Origin: Sulfolobales archaeon
Lineage (GTDB): Archaea > Thermoproteota > Thermoprotei_A > Sulfolobales > NBVN01
Reading direction: 5' to 3'
Assembly: GCA_026419835.1 (NCBI GenBank)
Contig: JAOAKQ010000001.1
Coordinates: 276,648 to 340,647, forward strand
DNA length: 64,000 bases
Positions within the stretch are counted from its first letter, which is position 1; the number at the start of each line of letters is the position of its first letter. The notes under the pieces are model-generated. The model was not told where the DNA came from. It was given only the letters and a program-made list of their open reading frames with translations, and ran no database searches. The translations under genes and the position numbers were made by a program. Shown in pieces: positions 52,780-61,506 of the stretch.

Positions 52780-53659
52780 GTAGCCCCTTAACGTACTTCA
52801 CAGCGCTCTCTAAGTCAAGCAGAACTCCGTATCTACGCTTAAAAAACTTCAGGAGCGTAGCTACATCGATTTTTAAACGCTCCCCAGCTCTAGGGTCTTC
52901 TCTACTGAGATACTGGGGCCAGTCTATGATGTACGGTGTCTCGGTGGAATCTCTTATCGAGATAACTACGTTGTACTCACTTAGATCCGCGTGAACTATT
53001 CCAGCACCTAAGTAGGCCACTCTCAAAGTCAACAGTATCCGCTTTAATATGCCCTCCGGGTCTTCGGCGCTTCTGTAGTCGCACAGGTCTACACCCTCTA
53101 CGTACTCCATAACTACCGCGTGCCTGCTCCAGCCAAATACTTTTGGAACTAGCCCGGTTTGCTTGGATAGTACTGAGAGAGCTCTATACTCTCTCTCAGC
53201 GGAAGTTTTAGAGGCTTCGAGCCACGAGGACTGGTCCACTAAGTAATCTCTAGTTCTCACCACTTTCTTGAAGCTCACTCTCCCTATTTTGTAGAACTTA
53301 ACTGTAACTACACTGCCTAGCGGTGTTTTAGCTAGGTAGAGCACGCTCTCCTTACCCGTGCCTATAGGGGGGCCCATGTGGGATAGTACATCTCTCTTAA
53401 CTAAGTCCAGCAGTGCCAGGCAGTCCAGACCGAGAAACGTGATGCGGTAAGCGGCTCTAGTTGGGTGAACCTCAACTAGCTTAAGCTTCTTTAAAGTTTC
53501 GATTTCTCTCGCGAGAGCTTTTTCGTAGAGCTGCGCTTTTCTGAGCAAGAGATCTTCGGGTACATACTCGTACATACCTGTGTACCTATCTAGGAGTGTG
53601 AGTATCGACAGGCCTTCCTCACTTACGTGCTTACACACCCTAGCCAGCTTCAAGTACAC
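52766..53659 (-). CDS. rio2: RIO2-type serine kinase/ATPase
   Basis: 297 residues. The N-terminal winged helix (about 1-90) is the RIO2 hallmark. The kinase core has the P-loop GPPIGTGKESVLYLA (98-105), Lys121, HADLSEYN with D225 and N230, and IIDWPQY with D246. RIO2 drives late small-subunit maturation in archaea and eukaryotes. It lacks the activation loop of ordinary kinases, as expected. It starts at ATG 53659; a 17-base palindrome lies just upstream. Confidence 0.95.
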   Translation of the reverse strand: MYLKLARVCKHVSEEGLSILTLLDRYTGMYEYVPEDLLLRKAQLYEKALAREIETLKKLKLVEVHPTRAAYRITFLGLDCLALLDLVKRDVLSHMGPPIGTGKESVLYLAKTPLGSVVTVKFYKIGRVSFKKVVRTRDYLVDQSSWLEASKTSAEREYRALSVLSKQTGLVPKVFGWSRHAVVMEYVEGVDLCDYRSAEDPEGILKRILLTLRVAYLGAGIVHADLSEYNVVISIRDSTETPYIIDWPQYLSREDPRAGERLKIDVATLLKFFKRRYGVLLDLESAVKYVKGLLDGI

Positions 53660-53679
53660 CAGCCGACTACGACCTACTC

Positions 53680-53696
53680 TAAGATACAGTATCTTA
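53680..53696. promoter_or_regulatory. 17-base palindrome upstream of RIO2
   Basis: TAAGATAC-A-GTATCTTA, two perfect 8-base arms with a 1-base centre, 21-37 bases before the RIO2 start, where a TATA box would sit. The right arm GTATCTTA recurs at 53852-53859, overlapping the upstream edge of the divergent gene at 53861. This arrangement suggests an operator shared by the two divergent genes, or a coincidence of TATA-like sequence. Confidence 0.4.
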
Positions 53697-53767
53697 GCTT
53701 AAGTAACTGCCTGAACGATTCCGCTAGGTTAGGAAACTCTGAAACACTTAGTCACACTTCAACAACA

Positions 53768-53828
53768 GCACCATCACTGCGGCCTCCCACCGGAGGTACT
53801 CCACCGGCTAGAACCGGGGTGGCGGTGC
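53768..53828 (+). other. Possible structured RNA or hairpin cluster
   Basis: The segment can fold as a three-part structure: outer stem GCACC (53768-53772) with GGTGC (53824-53828), inner hairpin CCTCC-CACC-GGAGG (53783-53796), and hairpin CCACCGG (53801-53807) with CCGG..TGG (53814-53822) around CTAGAA. It is markedly GC-rich relative to its flanks. No known RNA family is recognised. An H/ACA-like guide or 5' leader structure of the downstream gene are options. Confidence 0.35.
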
Positions 53829-53860
53829 GTGAAGGAGGAATAATAGCTAGCGTATCTTAA

Positions 53861-54061
53861 GTGCACTTGGTGAAGTACCTGAGCGCTAAGAAGGTTATAG
53901 AGCTGGACCTAGTTGAAGAGTACGTGTATAAGGGTGAGAATAGGTTCAGATTTAGAGTAAGAGGAACTAACCTAATAGTAAACGTTAGAGCCGACGATAT
54001 CAACGAAGGTATAGAGAAAGCGATTGAAATATTAAAGAAAATAGGGTACGTAAGTGGCTAG
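53861..54061 (+). CDS. Small basic/acidic alpha-beta protein, unknown
   Basis: 66 residues: MHLVKYLSAKKVIELDLVEE, strands FRFRVRGTNLIVNVRA, helix IEKAIEILKKIG. The beta-alpha order and size suggest a compact DNA/RNA- or protein-binding mini-domain, but no family is recognised. It starts at GTG 53861, preceded by GGAGGAATAA at 53834-53843, which is rather far for a Shine-Dalgarno. It is divergent from RIO2, possibly sharing regulation through the palindromic elements. Confidence 0.5.
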   Translation: MHLVKYLSAKKVIELDLVEEYVYKGENRFRFRVRGTNLIVNVRADDINEGIEKAIEILKKIGYVSG

Positions 54062-54227
54062 TTACTCAGTTACGTAGCCTAGCTACTCGAGAGCTAGGGC
54101 GCAGTAAGTTTATTTGCTCTACCCAGTCCTACTTGCGTAGAAGCTCTTCGCAGCACCGTAGAGGAGTTCGAGCACTACTCTACGTACGTGTTTTTAGTTT
54201 CAGGTCTATATTTCGGTTGGTGCGTCT
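54062..54227. promoter_or_regulatory. Promoter region of the glycerate kinase gene
   Basis: 166 bases with no gene. TCTATATTTCGG at about 54203 lies 25 bases before GTG 54228, predicting a leaderless transcript. Several hairpin-prone repeats of ACTCTACG-type sequence occur, with no clear function. Confidence 0.45.
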
Positions 54228-55604
54228 GTGTCTGAGAGTGCTATATCTAAGCTAGTAGCGTACCGCAAGACTCTAGCTAGAACCAGGCTTCACGCAGACG
54301 CTCTGGAGGTACTGGAGTCTGGACTTAGAGCTGCCGACCCCGAATTCTCCGTTCGGAAAGCTATTGCTAGAAGTGGTAGTAGAGTGTGCATATCTGACGA
54401 GTGCTTCGCAGTTCAAGACCGCCGAGTTCACGTAGTTGGATTCGGTAAGGCCGGTCAGGGAATGTCTCTCGGATGTGAAAGCGCGCTCGAAGACTTGATT
54501 AGCGGGGGTGTAGTTATAGTTCCATCGATAGACCCAGCTAGGGTTCCGAGAAGAATAGAGCTAGTTGAAGGAAACCACCCTATTCCTGGAGAAAAGACTC
54601 TGACAGCTAGCCGCAGACTAATTAGCTACGTAGAAGAAAACGTAGGTGACGGGGACGTAGTTATAGTCTTGATCTCGGGCGGCGGGTCGGCCCTCTTTGA
54701 AATACCGTACCCCCCTCTAACACTAGATGAAGTAGCCGCTACTACGAACCTTCTCATGAAGGCCGGTGCCGATATTATCGAGCTCAATACGGTGCGTAAG
54801 CACCTCAGCCTAGTTAAGGGTGGGAGACTACTGGAGTTTCTCGGAAGGTCTCACAGAGTCTTCTCTTTGATAATATCTGATGTAGTCGGCGACCCGGTCG
54901 AGTTCATTGCTTCAGGACCCACCGAAGCCGATTCAACAACCTATCGAGATGCTTACGAAGTTCTTCAGAGAAGGGATGTGTGGAACTCCACTCCGAGTAG
55001 TGTTAGAGAGCTCATACTGAGCGGCTTGAGCGGTAAGATCCCGGATACCCCCAAGCCTGGACACCCCATACTATCTAGAGTTACGAACGTAGTAGTCTCC
55101 AGTAACGCTATATCCCTACTCGAGATGGAGAAAAAAGCTAGGGAGCTCGGCTATAAAGCTACAGTGCTAACCTCGATGATGGTGGGGGAGGCTAGAGAAG
55201 TAGGTAGGTTTCTAGGGGGTATAGCAAGGCATGTAGCTAAGTATAAGAAACCGGGTGAGAAGATAATGCTACTTCTAGGCGGGGAAACCACCGTTACCGT
55301 TAGAGGTCGCGGTATCGGTGGGAGGAACCAGGAGCTCTGCGTAGGATTCGCCGTATCCGTAAGGGGTCTTGCCAACGTAGTTCTAGTGTCTGCGGGTTCC
55401 GACGGGGTCGATGGAAACAGCCCGGCGGCTGGCGGTATATGCGATGGGTACCTAGTAGATGAAGCTCTAAGAGCGGGGTTAGATCCGCATAAGTATCTGA
55501 GCGACAACAACACCTACGTGCTCCTCAGCACGCTCGGTAGAGCTATAGTAACGGGACCTACCGGAACTAACGTAAATGACCTAGTCGTTCTAGCTGTAGA
55601 GTAG
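54228..55604 (+). CDS. gckA: Glycerate 2-kinase (MOFRL family)
   Basis: 458 residues. MOFRL-type glycerate kinase: VVGFGKAGQGMSLGCESAL, VEGNHPIPGEKTLTASRRL, VLISGGGSALFEIPYPPLTL, LNTVRKHLSLVKGGRL, SDVVGDP and GRNQEL plus SAGSDGVDGNSPAAGG near the end. It phosphorylates D-glycerate to 2-phosphoglycerate and so feeds glycolytic intermediates. The gyaR and aminotransferase genes 3-4 kb away could supply glycerate from serine or glyoxylate. It is followed by a glycosyltransferase gene after 9 bases. Confidence 0.93.
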   Translation: MSESAISKLVAYRKTLARTRLHADALEVLESGLRAADPEFSVRKAIARSGSRVCISDECFAVQDRRVHVVGFGKAGQGMSLGCESALEDLISGGVVIVPSIDPARVPRRIELVEGNHPIPGEKTLTASRRLISYVEENVGDGDVVIVLISGGGSALFEIPYPPLTLDEVAATTNLLMKAGADIIELNTVRKHLSLVKGGRLLEFLGRSHRVFSLIISDVVGDPVEFIASGPTEADSTTYRDAYEVLQRRDVWNSTPSSVRELILSGLSGKIPDTPKPGHPILSRVTNVVVSSNAISLLEMEKKARELGYKATVLTSMMVGEAREVGRFLGGIARHVAKYKKPGEKIMLLLGGETTVTVRGRGIGGRNQELCVGFAVSVRGLANVVLVSAGSDGVDGNSPAAGGICDGYLVDEALRAGLDPHKYLSDNNTYVLLSTLGRAIVTGPTGTNVNDLVVLAVE

Positions 55605-55613
55605 GGTGTCTTC

Positions 55614-56981
55614 TTGAGTGCGGTGGACGTAGCGTTAATTACACTACTGCTGCCACTAGCGCTAACACTATCCCTACACTCGGTATACATCGTAGCTGGT
55701 AGTAGAGTGAGCGCAGAAAGAGACTCCAAGCCTACTTCAGAGAAGACTGTGAGCGTCGTGGTTCCTATAAAGAACGAACCTCTGGACCTAGTTCTAGACT
55801 GTGTTAAACACCTAAGTGCGTCTATGAAGAACATTAGCCATAGATCGCGCATATACGTAGTATCCGACGACAGTGAAGAATACGTTGAGTTACTGAAGAA
55901 CGAACTGAAGAACGTAGATACACCAGTGGCTGCTGAGGTAGTAAGACACGAAGGTAGGGGAGGGCGGGTTGGGTCACTAAACTTCGCTCTTAGAGAAGTG
56001 GTTAAGAGTGATACGCTAGTTGTTTTAGATGTCGACGCTCGGCCTAGTGAAGAGTTCTTCGCCGAGTTACTGAAGTGCGCTCAAACTCACGATACGTGCG
56101 TAGGTCACTGGGTCGGGTACTGGATTAGAAGTACTCGAATAGCGGAAGCTCTAGCTTTCTCTACCGAGCTGGTGGCGACGGCTCTCTATAAAGGTAGGCG
56201 GGCTCTCAGACTACTCGTCTTCCCCCTCGGCTCGGGAACTCTTTTCAATGTGCGTTCCCTGAAATCTATTGGAGGGTGGGTAGAGGGAACAATGCAGGAC
56301 GATGTTATAATCGGTATGAAGCTCCACGGATTTGGCTACAGAGTTGAGTACTCCCCCAGGGCCGTAGTTAAGGTTTTAGTGCCGTCCTCCTACAGAGCTT
56401 TCAGAATTCAGCAGCTTAAGTGGGCTTACGGCTCTTTGGAGAGCTTGAGGTACAGCTTTAAGTACTTAAACAAAAACGTAGGTCTCCTGAAGTCTTTTGA
56501 AGCCAGGCTCTACACGCTTCAGTACCTACCCGGTCTCACGGTTCTAGTTGCTTCAGTAGTTATACCTAGCTTAGCACTAGCTGCGAGAACCGACTTGAGC
56601 CCGCATGCCGTTCTAGTCGCAGGTCTACCTACCTCTCTATACGTAGCGGTCGTTCTTACAGATTTCGTGAAGCTAGGTTATAGGCCACTTAAAGTCATCA
56701 GAATGCTGGGAAGTACCTCAGCTATAGGTCTAGCGGTAGCACCCGTAGTTATTAAAGGACTGCTTATGGGGGTTCTGAAAATTAAGCCGAAAGCACCTGT
56801 CACACCTAAGGGACTCGAAGACCGTGAAAAGTTTGGTGAGTATATCGAGGAGTACGTATCCTCAGCGGTGTCGTTCTGTCTAGGATTGGCCGCGCTAGTT
56901 AACGGCTACTACCTAGCTTCCGGACTAGGTTTTCTACCAGCTATAGCTTTAGCATACATACTGCTGAGAGCCACTAGGTAG
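55614..56981 (+). CDS. Membrane glycosyltransferase family 2
   Basis: 455 residues. One N-terminal membrane helix (ALITLLLPLALTLSLHSVY), a GT2 catalytic domain with VVPIKNEPLDLVLDC, VVLDVDARPS (DxD-type), a TMQDDVIIG acceptor motif (ED-like), and QQLKWAYGSL in place of the QxxRW of processive enzymes. Three to four C-terminal helices follow. It resembles cellulose/glucan or N-glycan-forming transferases. Donor and product are unknown. It starts at TTG 55614, 9 bases after gckA, so co-transcribed. Confidence 0.85.
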   Translation: MSAVDVALITLLLPLALTLSLHSVYIVAGSRVSAERDSKPTSEKTVSVVVPIKNEPLDLVLDCVKHLSASMKNISHRSRIYVVSDDSEEYVELLKNELKNVDTPVAAEVVRHEGRGGRVGSLNFALREVVKSDTLVVLDVDARPSEEFFAELLKCAQTHDTCVGHWVGYWIRSTRIAEALAFSTELVATALYKGRRALRLLVFPLGSGTLFNVRSLKSIGGWVEGTMQDDVIIGMKLHGFGYRVEYSPRAVVKVLVPSSYRAFRIQQLKWAYGSLESLRYSFKYLNKNVGLLKSFEARLYTLQYLPGLTVLVASVVIPSLALAARTDLSPHAVLVAGLPTSLYVAVVLTDFVKLGYRPLKVIRMLGSTSAIGLAVAPVVIKGLLMGVLKIKPKAPVTPKGLEDREKFGEYIEEYVSSAVSFCLGLAALVNGYYLASGLGFLPAIALAYILLRATR

Positions 56982-57026
56982 CTACCAGCTGATTTAATTA
57001 AATCATCGAGTTCCAGGTAGCAGTGG

Positions 57027-57914
57027 CTACGCGAGGGAAATCCAGTCTATATCAGCTACATCGAGGTTCAGAACGCTGTAGCCTAGGTAGTTAGTCGATA
57101 CGGTCCCTCGAATACTTAGAAGAGAACCCGCAGGTATTTCTGCGAACCTCAAGCGGTGACTAATAAGGTAGGTGCCGCTATATGCTGGAGACGGGGACCT
57201 AACTACTTCAGCTCTAAGTAGTGCCGGGGTTCTGTAGTCACTTTCAGATATCTTAACGACTAGCTCGGAGTTCCTCACATCTACGTAAGGTCCGAGGAAG
57301 TCCCTCACTCTATCGCAATTCACTACTCTTATAGTTACCCTCCTACCTCGATACCTACCCTGAAGATATCTCTTTGCGATGAAGTCCGCGTGTACTTTAA
57401 TGTCTATAGATTCCGAGACTTCAGACAGCTCTACGGCGGCTTCACCTACATCTAGGTGCTCCAGCAATTTCTCTTCATAGAGAGAACGCACTTCGCTATA
57501 AGCACTCGGTCCGTCGAGGCAGTGAACGTCTATATCCGAGCCGCTCCCACTGTAACCTCCCAGGTGGGATCCCGCAATACCGCAGGTAAGTCCGCGCGAT
57601 GCGAATAGCTGGAGAAGCCTTTGAGCTACATCATCCCCGACTCTCAGTCCATCCGAAACCCACCTACGTACTTCAACCACATCTCGCCCTGGAACTACGG
57701 GGACCTTTCTACCGATTTCTACTAAATCCCTTAGGTAGTGAGTGTAGTATCTACGAACCACCTCCATAGACTCTGAAAATCTCTTGAGCTTCCTACCATC
57801 GACAACCCTAGGTAGAGCTACGAATCCCTCCGGGGGGTGTACGCAGCCTTTCACAATCCAAATACTTCCGTCCTTCAGCTTTACTACGTCACCTTCCAGT
57901 AGCTGGATGCTCAC
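57027..57914 (-). CDS. Archaeal nucleotidyltransferase-fold protein
   Basis: 295 residues. A minimal nucleotidyltransferase core (AGSHLGGYSGSGSDIDVHCLD, with GSx-GSDxD around residues 115-135) lies in the middle. An N-terminal domain begins with GDVVKLKDGSIWIVKGCVHPP, and a C-terminal beta-rich domain ends YSVLNLDVADIDWISL. The segment DIKVHADFI may carry the third carboxylate. Substrate is unknown. The protein is much longer than MNT/HEPN antitoxins, and no partner is present, so a toxin-antitoxin system is not supported. Confidence 0.68.
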   Translation of the reverse strand: MSIQLLEGDVVKLKDGSIWIVKGCVHPPEGFVALPRVVDGRKLKRFSESMEVVRRYYTHYLRDLVEIGRKVPVVPGRDVVEVRRWVSDGLRVGDDVAQRLLQLFASRGLTCGIAGSHLGGYSGSGSDIDVHCLDGPSAYSEVRSLYEEKLLEHLDVGEAAVELSEVSESIDIKVHADFIAKRYLQGRYRGRRVTIRVVNCDRVRDFLGPYVDVRNSELVVKISESDYRTPALLRAEVVRSPSPAYSGTYLISHRLRFAEIPAGSLLSIRGTVSTNYLGYSVLNLDVADIDWISLA

Positions 57915-58033
57915 GGAGCCCAGTCCTCGGATAGATACTCGCGGTCAGATAAGGGTAACTCTTTCACCAGGTCGTCTCGACTCACCATCATCCCGGATGC
58001 CTTCTTTTAAATAAAACAAGTACCTAAGATAGG

Positions 58034-59245
58034 TCACACTCCTAGAGATTCAACAAATTCTTTTATTCTCTCAACTCCTTCTTCGATGAGCTTAGCATCT
58101 ACTGCGAAGCTGAGTCTTATGTAGTCCCTACCGGCTTTATCCGGGAAGGCCGTTCCTGGCAGGGTCACCACGTACTTACTGTAGAGGAGTTTCTCGACGA
58201 ACTCCTCTACCGATAGCCTAGCCGCATCAAGAACTTTCTTGATCCTCGGGAATATGTAGAACGCCCCAGTACTAGGCCACACCTCGAAACCTTTCACTTC
58301 GCGCAGCTTCCTGGCTATAACATCCCTCCGGTACTGGAACAGCTTGATCATTTCTCTAACTGGTTCCCAGGGACCTCTAAGAGCCGCTACGGCCGCCTTC
58401 TGAGCGAACGAGACTGGGCACGACCATATGTTCACCGCCAGCCTAGTTAGCTTCGATGCTACCTCCTCTCTAACGACCAGGTAGCCCAGCCTCCACCCGG
58501 TCATCGAGAACGTCTTGGAGAAGCCGTTTACGTACAGTACGTAGTCTCTCCAGTCGCTGAAGGTCATGAAGGACCTGAACGGCTGGTCGTCGTATACGAA
58601 GTTATCGTATATCTCATCTACCAATACCATGACGTTGCGCTCTCTCGCTATCTCGTAGATTCTCTCAATCTGCGCCGGCGTGAAGAGAGTGCCCGTCGGG
58701 TTGTGCGGGTTGTTGACTACGATGGCCTTGGTTCTGGGGGTTATAGCGGCTTCAATAGCTTCAACATCTAGCGCGAACCCATCGGTAGGTCCGAGCCACC
58801 TTAGCGGAATGAAGACCGGTCGAGCGCCTAGGAACCTAGCCACCTCCGGGTAGGCTGGGTAGGATGGCTCCGGTACGATAACCTCATCGCCAGGGCTTAC
58901 GTAGGCTGAGAGCGCTAGGAATATAGCTCCCTTAGCTCCCGGAGTCACTATTACTTCAGAAAACTTTACGTTAGATCCGTACATCTCGTTTAGGTAGCTA
59001 GCTATAGCTTCACGAAGCTCTCTAATTCCGGGAGTCTCCGTATAGCCAGTAAACTTCAAATCCAGGGACTTCTTCGCTTCATCGATAATGTGCTGAAATG
59101 TCGGGATGTCCGGCTGGCCTACTCCAAAACTTATTACCCTATGGCCCGCTCTCTCCAGTTCGCGGGCTTTAGCTATGTACACGAAAGCTACTTCACCGAG
59201 GAGCTCGGCTACTATAGGTTTCATACTTAGCGTGGGAGGCTTCAA
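58034..59245 (-). CDS. Class I aspartate/aromatic-type aminotransferase
   Basis: 403 residues, fold-type I PLP. VISFGVGQPDIPTFQHI, FTGYTETPGIRELREAIA, PSYPAYPEV, VNNPHNPTGTLF, LVDEIYDNF, the PLP lysine in NGFSKTFSMTGWRLGYL, and the substrate Arg in YIRLSFAVD are all present. Such crenarchaeal enzymes act on aspartate, glutamate, aromatic or branched amino acids. Specificity is uncertain. Start ATG 59245; a second Met at residue 8 is an alternative. It is divergent from gyaR, 100 bases apart. Confidence 0.93.
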   Translation of the reverse strand: MKPPTLSMKPIVAELLGEVAFVYIAKARELERAGHRVISFGVGQPDIPTFQHIIDEAKKSLDLKFTGYTETPGIRELREAIASYLNEMYGSNVKFSEVIVTPGAKGAIFLALSAYVSPGDEVIVPEPSYPAYPEVARFLGARPVFIPLRWLGPTDGFALDVEAIEAAITPRTKAIVVNNPHNPTGTLFTPAQIERIYEIARERNVMVLVDEIYDNFVYDDQPFRSFMTFSDWRDYVLYVNGFSKTFSMTGWRLGYLVVREEVASKLTRLAVNIWSCPVSFAQKAAVAALRGPWEPVREMIKLFQYRRDVIARKLREVKGFEVWPSTGAFYIFPRIKKVLDAARLSVEEFVEKLLYSKYVVTLPGTAFPDKAGRDYIRLSFAVDAKLIEEGVERIKEFVESLGV

Positions 59246-59345
59246 GTGCTACCCCACTACACTACACCCACCAATTTTTAAGCCGCAAGCCCGTCGAGGC
59301 GTGTAGCTCAGGTCCTTACCGCTTATTTTAGATAGCTGGAACGGT

Positions 59346-60374
59346 GTGGTGGGGGTGGTGTTGAAGCCGAAGGTCTTCATAACTAGGGAGCTATTTGGGG
59401 AGTCGGTGGACAGGATATCTCAGTACTACGAAGTCGACGTTTGGGATAGGTACCACCAGCCGCCTTACGAGGTTCTTCTACGTAAAGCTAGAGAGGCGGA
59501 TGCCCTGGTATCTCTACTTACAGATAGAATAGACTGCAACCTACTTCGAAACTCCCCGAGGCTTCGAATGGTCGCTCAGTACGCTGTAGGGTTCGATAAC
59601 ATCGATGTAGACTGTGCTACTAGGCTGGGAGTGTACGTTACGAACACACCCGGGGTCCTAACTGAGGCAACGGCTGAACTTACCTGGGCTCTAATACTTG
59701 CTGTGAGTAGAAGGATCGTCGAGTCCGATGTATTCGTTAGGTGGGGTGAGTGGTATAGGTCCGGTACTGCCTGGCACCCCAAGATGATGCTCGGCTTCGA
59801 GCTTATGGGAAAGGTTCTCGGAGTCGTTGGGCTGGGTAGGATAGGTAGGCGGGTAGCTGAAATAGGTGCTAGAGGCTTCGGTATGAAGATAATATACTAC
59901 GACGTGGTGAGGAACTACGAAGCCGAGAAGGAGATCGGTGCCGAGTTCAGAGAACTGCGGGAGCTGCTTAGGGAGGCAGATGTAGTAACCATACACGTGC
60001 CCCTCACTCCTCAAACTAGGTACTTGATTGATGAGAGCGCTTTGAGGTTAATGAAGAAGACCGCCATCTTGATAAACACAGCTAGGGGTGCCGTGGTAGA
60101 TACCGGCGCGCTAGTGAAGGCGCTGAGAGAGGGGTGGATAGCTGGAGCTGGGCTAGACGTATTCGAGGAGGAACCTCTAAGTCCTAACCACCCACTAACG
60201 GCGCTGAAGAACTTAGTGCTAGTACCGCACATAGGGAGCGCTACGTACGAAGCGAGACGCGCTATGGCTGATGCTGTAGCCGATAACTTGATAGCTTTCT
60301 ACGAAGGTAGGGTGCCGCCAAACCTAGTAAATAGAGACGTAGTGAACCTGCGCTCACCGGGGTTTAGTAAGTGA
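59346..60374 (+). CDS. gyaR: Glyoxylate/hydroxypyruvate reductase (GyaR-like)
   Basis: 342 residues of the D-2-hydroxyacid dehydrogenase family: VVGLGRIGRRVAEIGARGFGM (NAD(P)-binding, about 153-173), VPLTPQTRYLID, INTARGAVVDTGAL, VFEEEPL, and PHIGSATYEAR with the catalytic His. It reduces glyoxylate or hydroxypyruvate. The start is GTG 59346, or TTG 59361 (giving MKPKVFIT), which would match the usual N-terminus and sits after GGTGG. The last 21 bases overlap the convergent JAMM gene. Confidence 0.92.
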   Translation: MVGVVLKPKVFITRELFGESVDRISQYYEVDVWDRYHQPPYEVLLRKAREADALVSLLTDRIDCNLLRNSPRLRMVAQYAVGFDNIDVDCATRLGVYVTNTPGVLTEATAELTWALILAVSRRIVESDVFVRWGEWYRSGTAWHPKMMLGFELMGKVLGVVGLGRIGRRVAEIGARGFGMKIIYYDVVRNYEAEKEIGAEFRELRELLREADVVTIHVPLTPQTRYLIDESALRLMKKTAILINTARGAVVDTGALVKALREGWIAGAGLDVFEEEPLSPNHPLTALKNLVLVPHIGSATYEARRAMADAVADNLIAFYEGRVPPNLVNRDVVNLRSPGFSK

Positions 60375-60806
60375 GACCTCTACGGGCACCTCTCTTAGGC
60401 TCCCCTCCTCCAGAACCCAGGCTCTAGCTAGGCACCTACTTTCATCTACAACTACCCAGGGTATTGGCCAAAGCTTCATGCCGTCGACGTCGAGTGAGCT
60501 CGGTAGCGCTCCGCACCTGTGGGTGTGTAGTAGTGCGACTACCTCGCGTCCGATTGTTTCCGAGAATCTAAATGCTTCAACTACGGCTCTCGGGTCTAGG
60601 AGAAACCTGCGCTCTTCCTCAGATAGGTTCTCGCCTAGAACTACGTCTTCGATGTATACGGTTCCACCTACCGCAGACCCTACGGCTAGTCCAGCTAGTT
60701 CCTTTCCGTACGCTCTCGATATATCACACACCAACTCAACTAGGTGCCTAGGTATTACTAGCCTAAGTATGGGGCTACCCCGCTCTAGATAGAGCTCTTC
60801 TAACAT
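60354..60806 (-). CDS. JAMM/MPN metalloprotease-like protein
   Basis: 150 residues. Single MPN domain with E36 (KELAGLAVGS), HTH at 94-96, then CGALPSSLD where S103 and D106 complete a JAMM zinc site with a spacer one residue shorter than many. WPIPWVVVDES follows. Archaeal JAMM proteins can remove SAMP/ubiquitin-like tags or process sulfur-carrier proteins. No ubiquitin-like or E1-like gene is adjacent. It overlaps the upstream small gene by 32 bases, so the two are translationally coupled. Confidence 0.8.
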   Translation of the reverse strand: MLEELYLERGSPILRLVIPRHLVELVCDISRAYGKELAGLAVGSAVGGTVYIEDVVLGENLSEEERRFLLDPRAVVEAFRFSETIGREVVALLHTHRCGALPSSLDVDGMKLWPIPWVVVDESRCLARAWVLEEGSLREVPVEVSLTKPR

Positions 60807-61035
60807 CAGCTGGCAGGTCTTCGTACTCCAGCACTACATTCTTCACGTCCTGGAAGGATTTGTGGTTCAGCAAGTCCCATTCCTCTTCCCTATCGCCGGC
60901 CGAGTACCTACCTTTGAGCGCTCTGTGCACTACCACGAACCTCCCTATGGGAGTAGCCACGATTTCGCAAATTTCTTCCACTCCCCTCTTCCTATACCTG
61001 TACACGGCTTCCCTAGTAGCTTTAAGCATGCGCAC
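60775..61035 (-). CDS. Small protein upstream of JAMM protease, unknown
   Basis: 86 residues: helix KATREAVYRYRKRGVEEICE, strands VATPIGRFVVVHRALKG, acidic DREEEWDLLNHKS, and helix DLPADVRRALSRAG. No family is recognised, and the C-terminus is RAG rather than GG. The end is buried in the JAMM coding region (32-base overlap). Close coupling suggests a functional partner, perhaps a regulator or substrate. The frame is supported by context only. Confidence 0.5.
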   Translation of the reverse strand: MRMLKATREAVYRYRKRGVEEICEIVATPIGRFVVVHRALKGRYSAGDREEEWDLLNHKSFQDVKNVVLEYEDLPADVRRALSRAG

Positions 61036-61134
61036 CCTACTCTACGTTATTGACTGAAATAAAAGCACTGAGACGGAGTTCTAGCTAGACCGATGATGTG
61101 TACCCGGCAAGTAGGTAGCGGTGCCTTATCAGTG

Positions 61135-61506
61135 TTACTCTGAGGTCCTAGACCGGTAAGTGCCCAGCTCTCCGCACACTCTCTCCACCAGTGCCGAGAC
61201 CTCCTCATACAGTTCCTCAGGGTCTACGGAGCAGTCGACCCCCCTAATTACGTAGGATACGGACCTCATCTCACCCAAAACCTCGGCACCCTCAACTACG
61301 ACTCTCCTTCCAGATGGTAGCGCGACCTCCTCTGAGTAGCACAGTCTAAAACCACCCGCGGAGATGCTCTTCTCGCACTTAAAGCAGTACGGAAGTGCCG
61401 GTAGGTCTCCAATTGCGTGAGGTTCCTCGGAGCACACTACCACTACCTTAAGGAAATCGCGCACCACGTACTCTCTGTAGTAAGCACCCACCCTACAGGC
61501 ACCCAC
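61135..61506 (-). CDS. Unknown cysteine-containing protein
   Basis: 123 residues. ALPYCFKCEKSI carries a CxxC, with two further Cys in the first and middle parts (VVVVCSEEPHAIGD, FRLCYSEEV). A strand-rich body and a C-terminal helix (DPEELYEEVSALVERVCGEL). No family is recognised. It is co-directional with the JAMM pair, upstream of it by 99 bases. It could carry a metal site. Coding potential is moderate. Confidence 0.45.
   Translation of the reverse strand: MGACRVGAYYREYVVRDFLKVVVVCSEEPHAIGDLPALPYCFKCEKSISAGGFRLCYSEEVALPSGRRVVVEGAEVLGEMRSVSYVIRGVDCSVDPEELYEEVSALVERVCGELGTYRSRTSE

Noticed and set aside
57027..57914. Nucleotidyltransferase toxin-antitoxin (MNT/HEPN)
   Set aside because: The protein is far longer than MNT antitoxins and no HEPN partner lies next to it.
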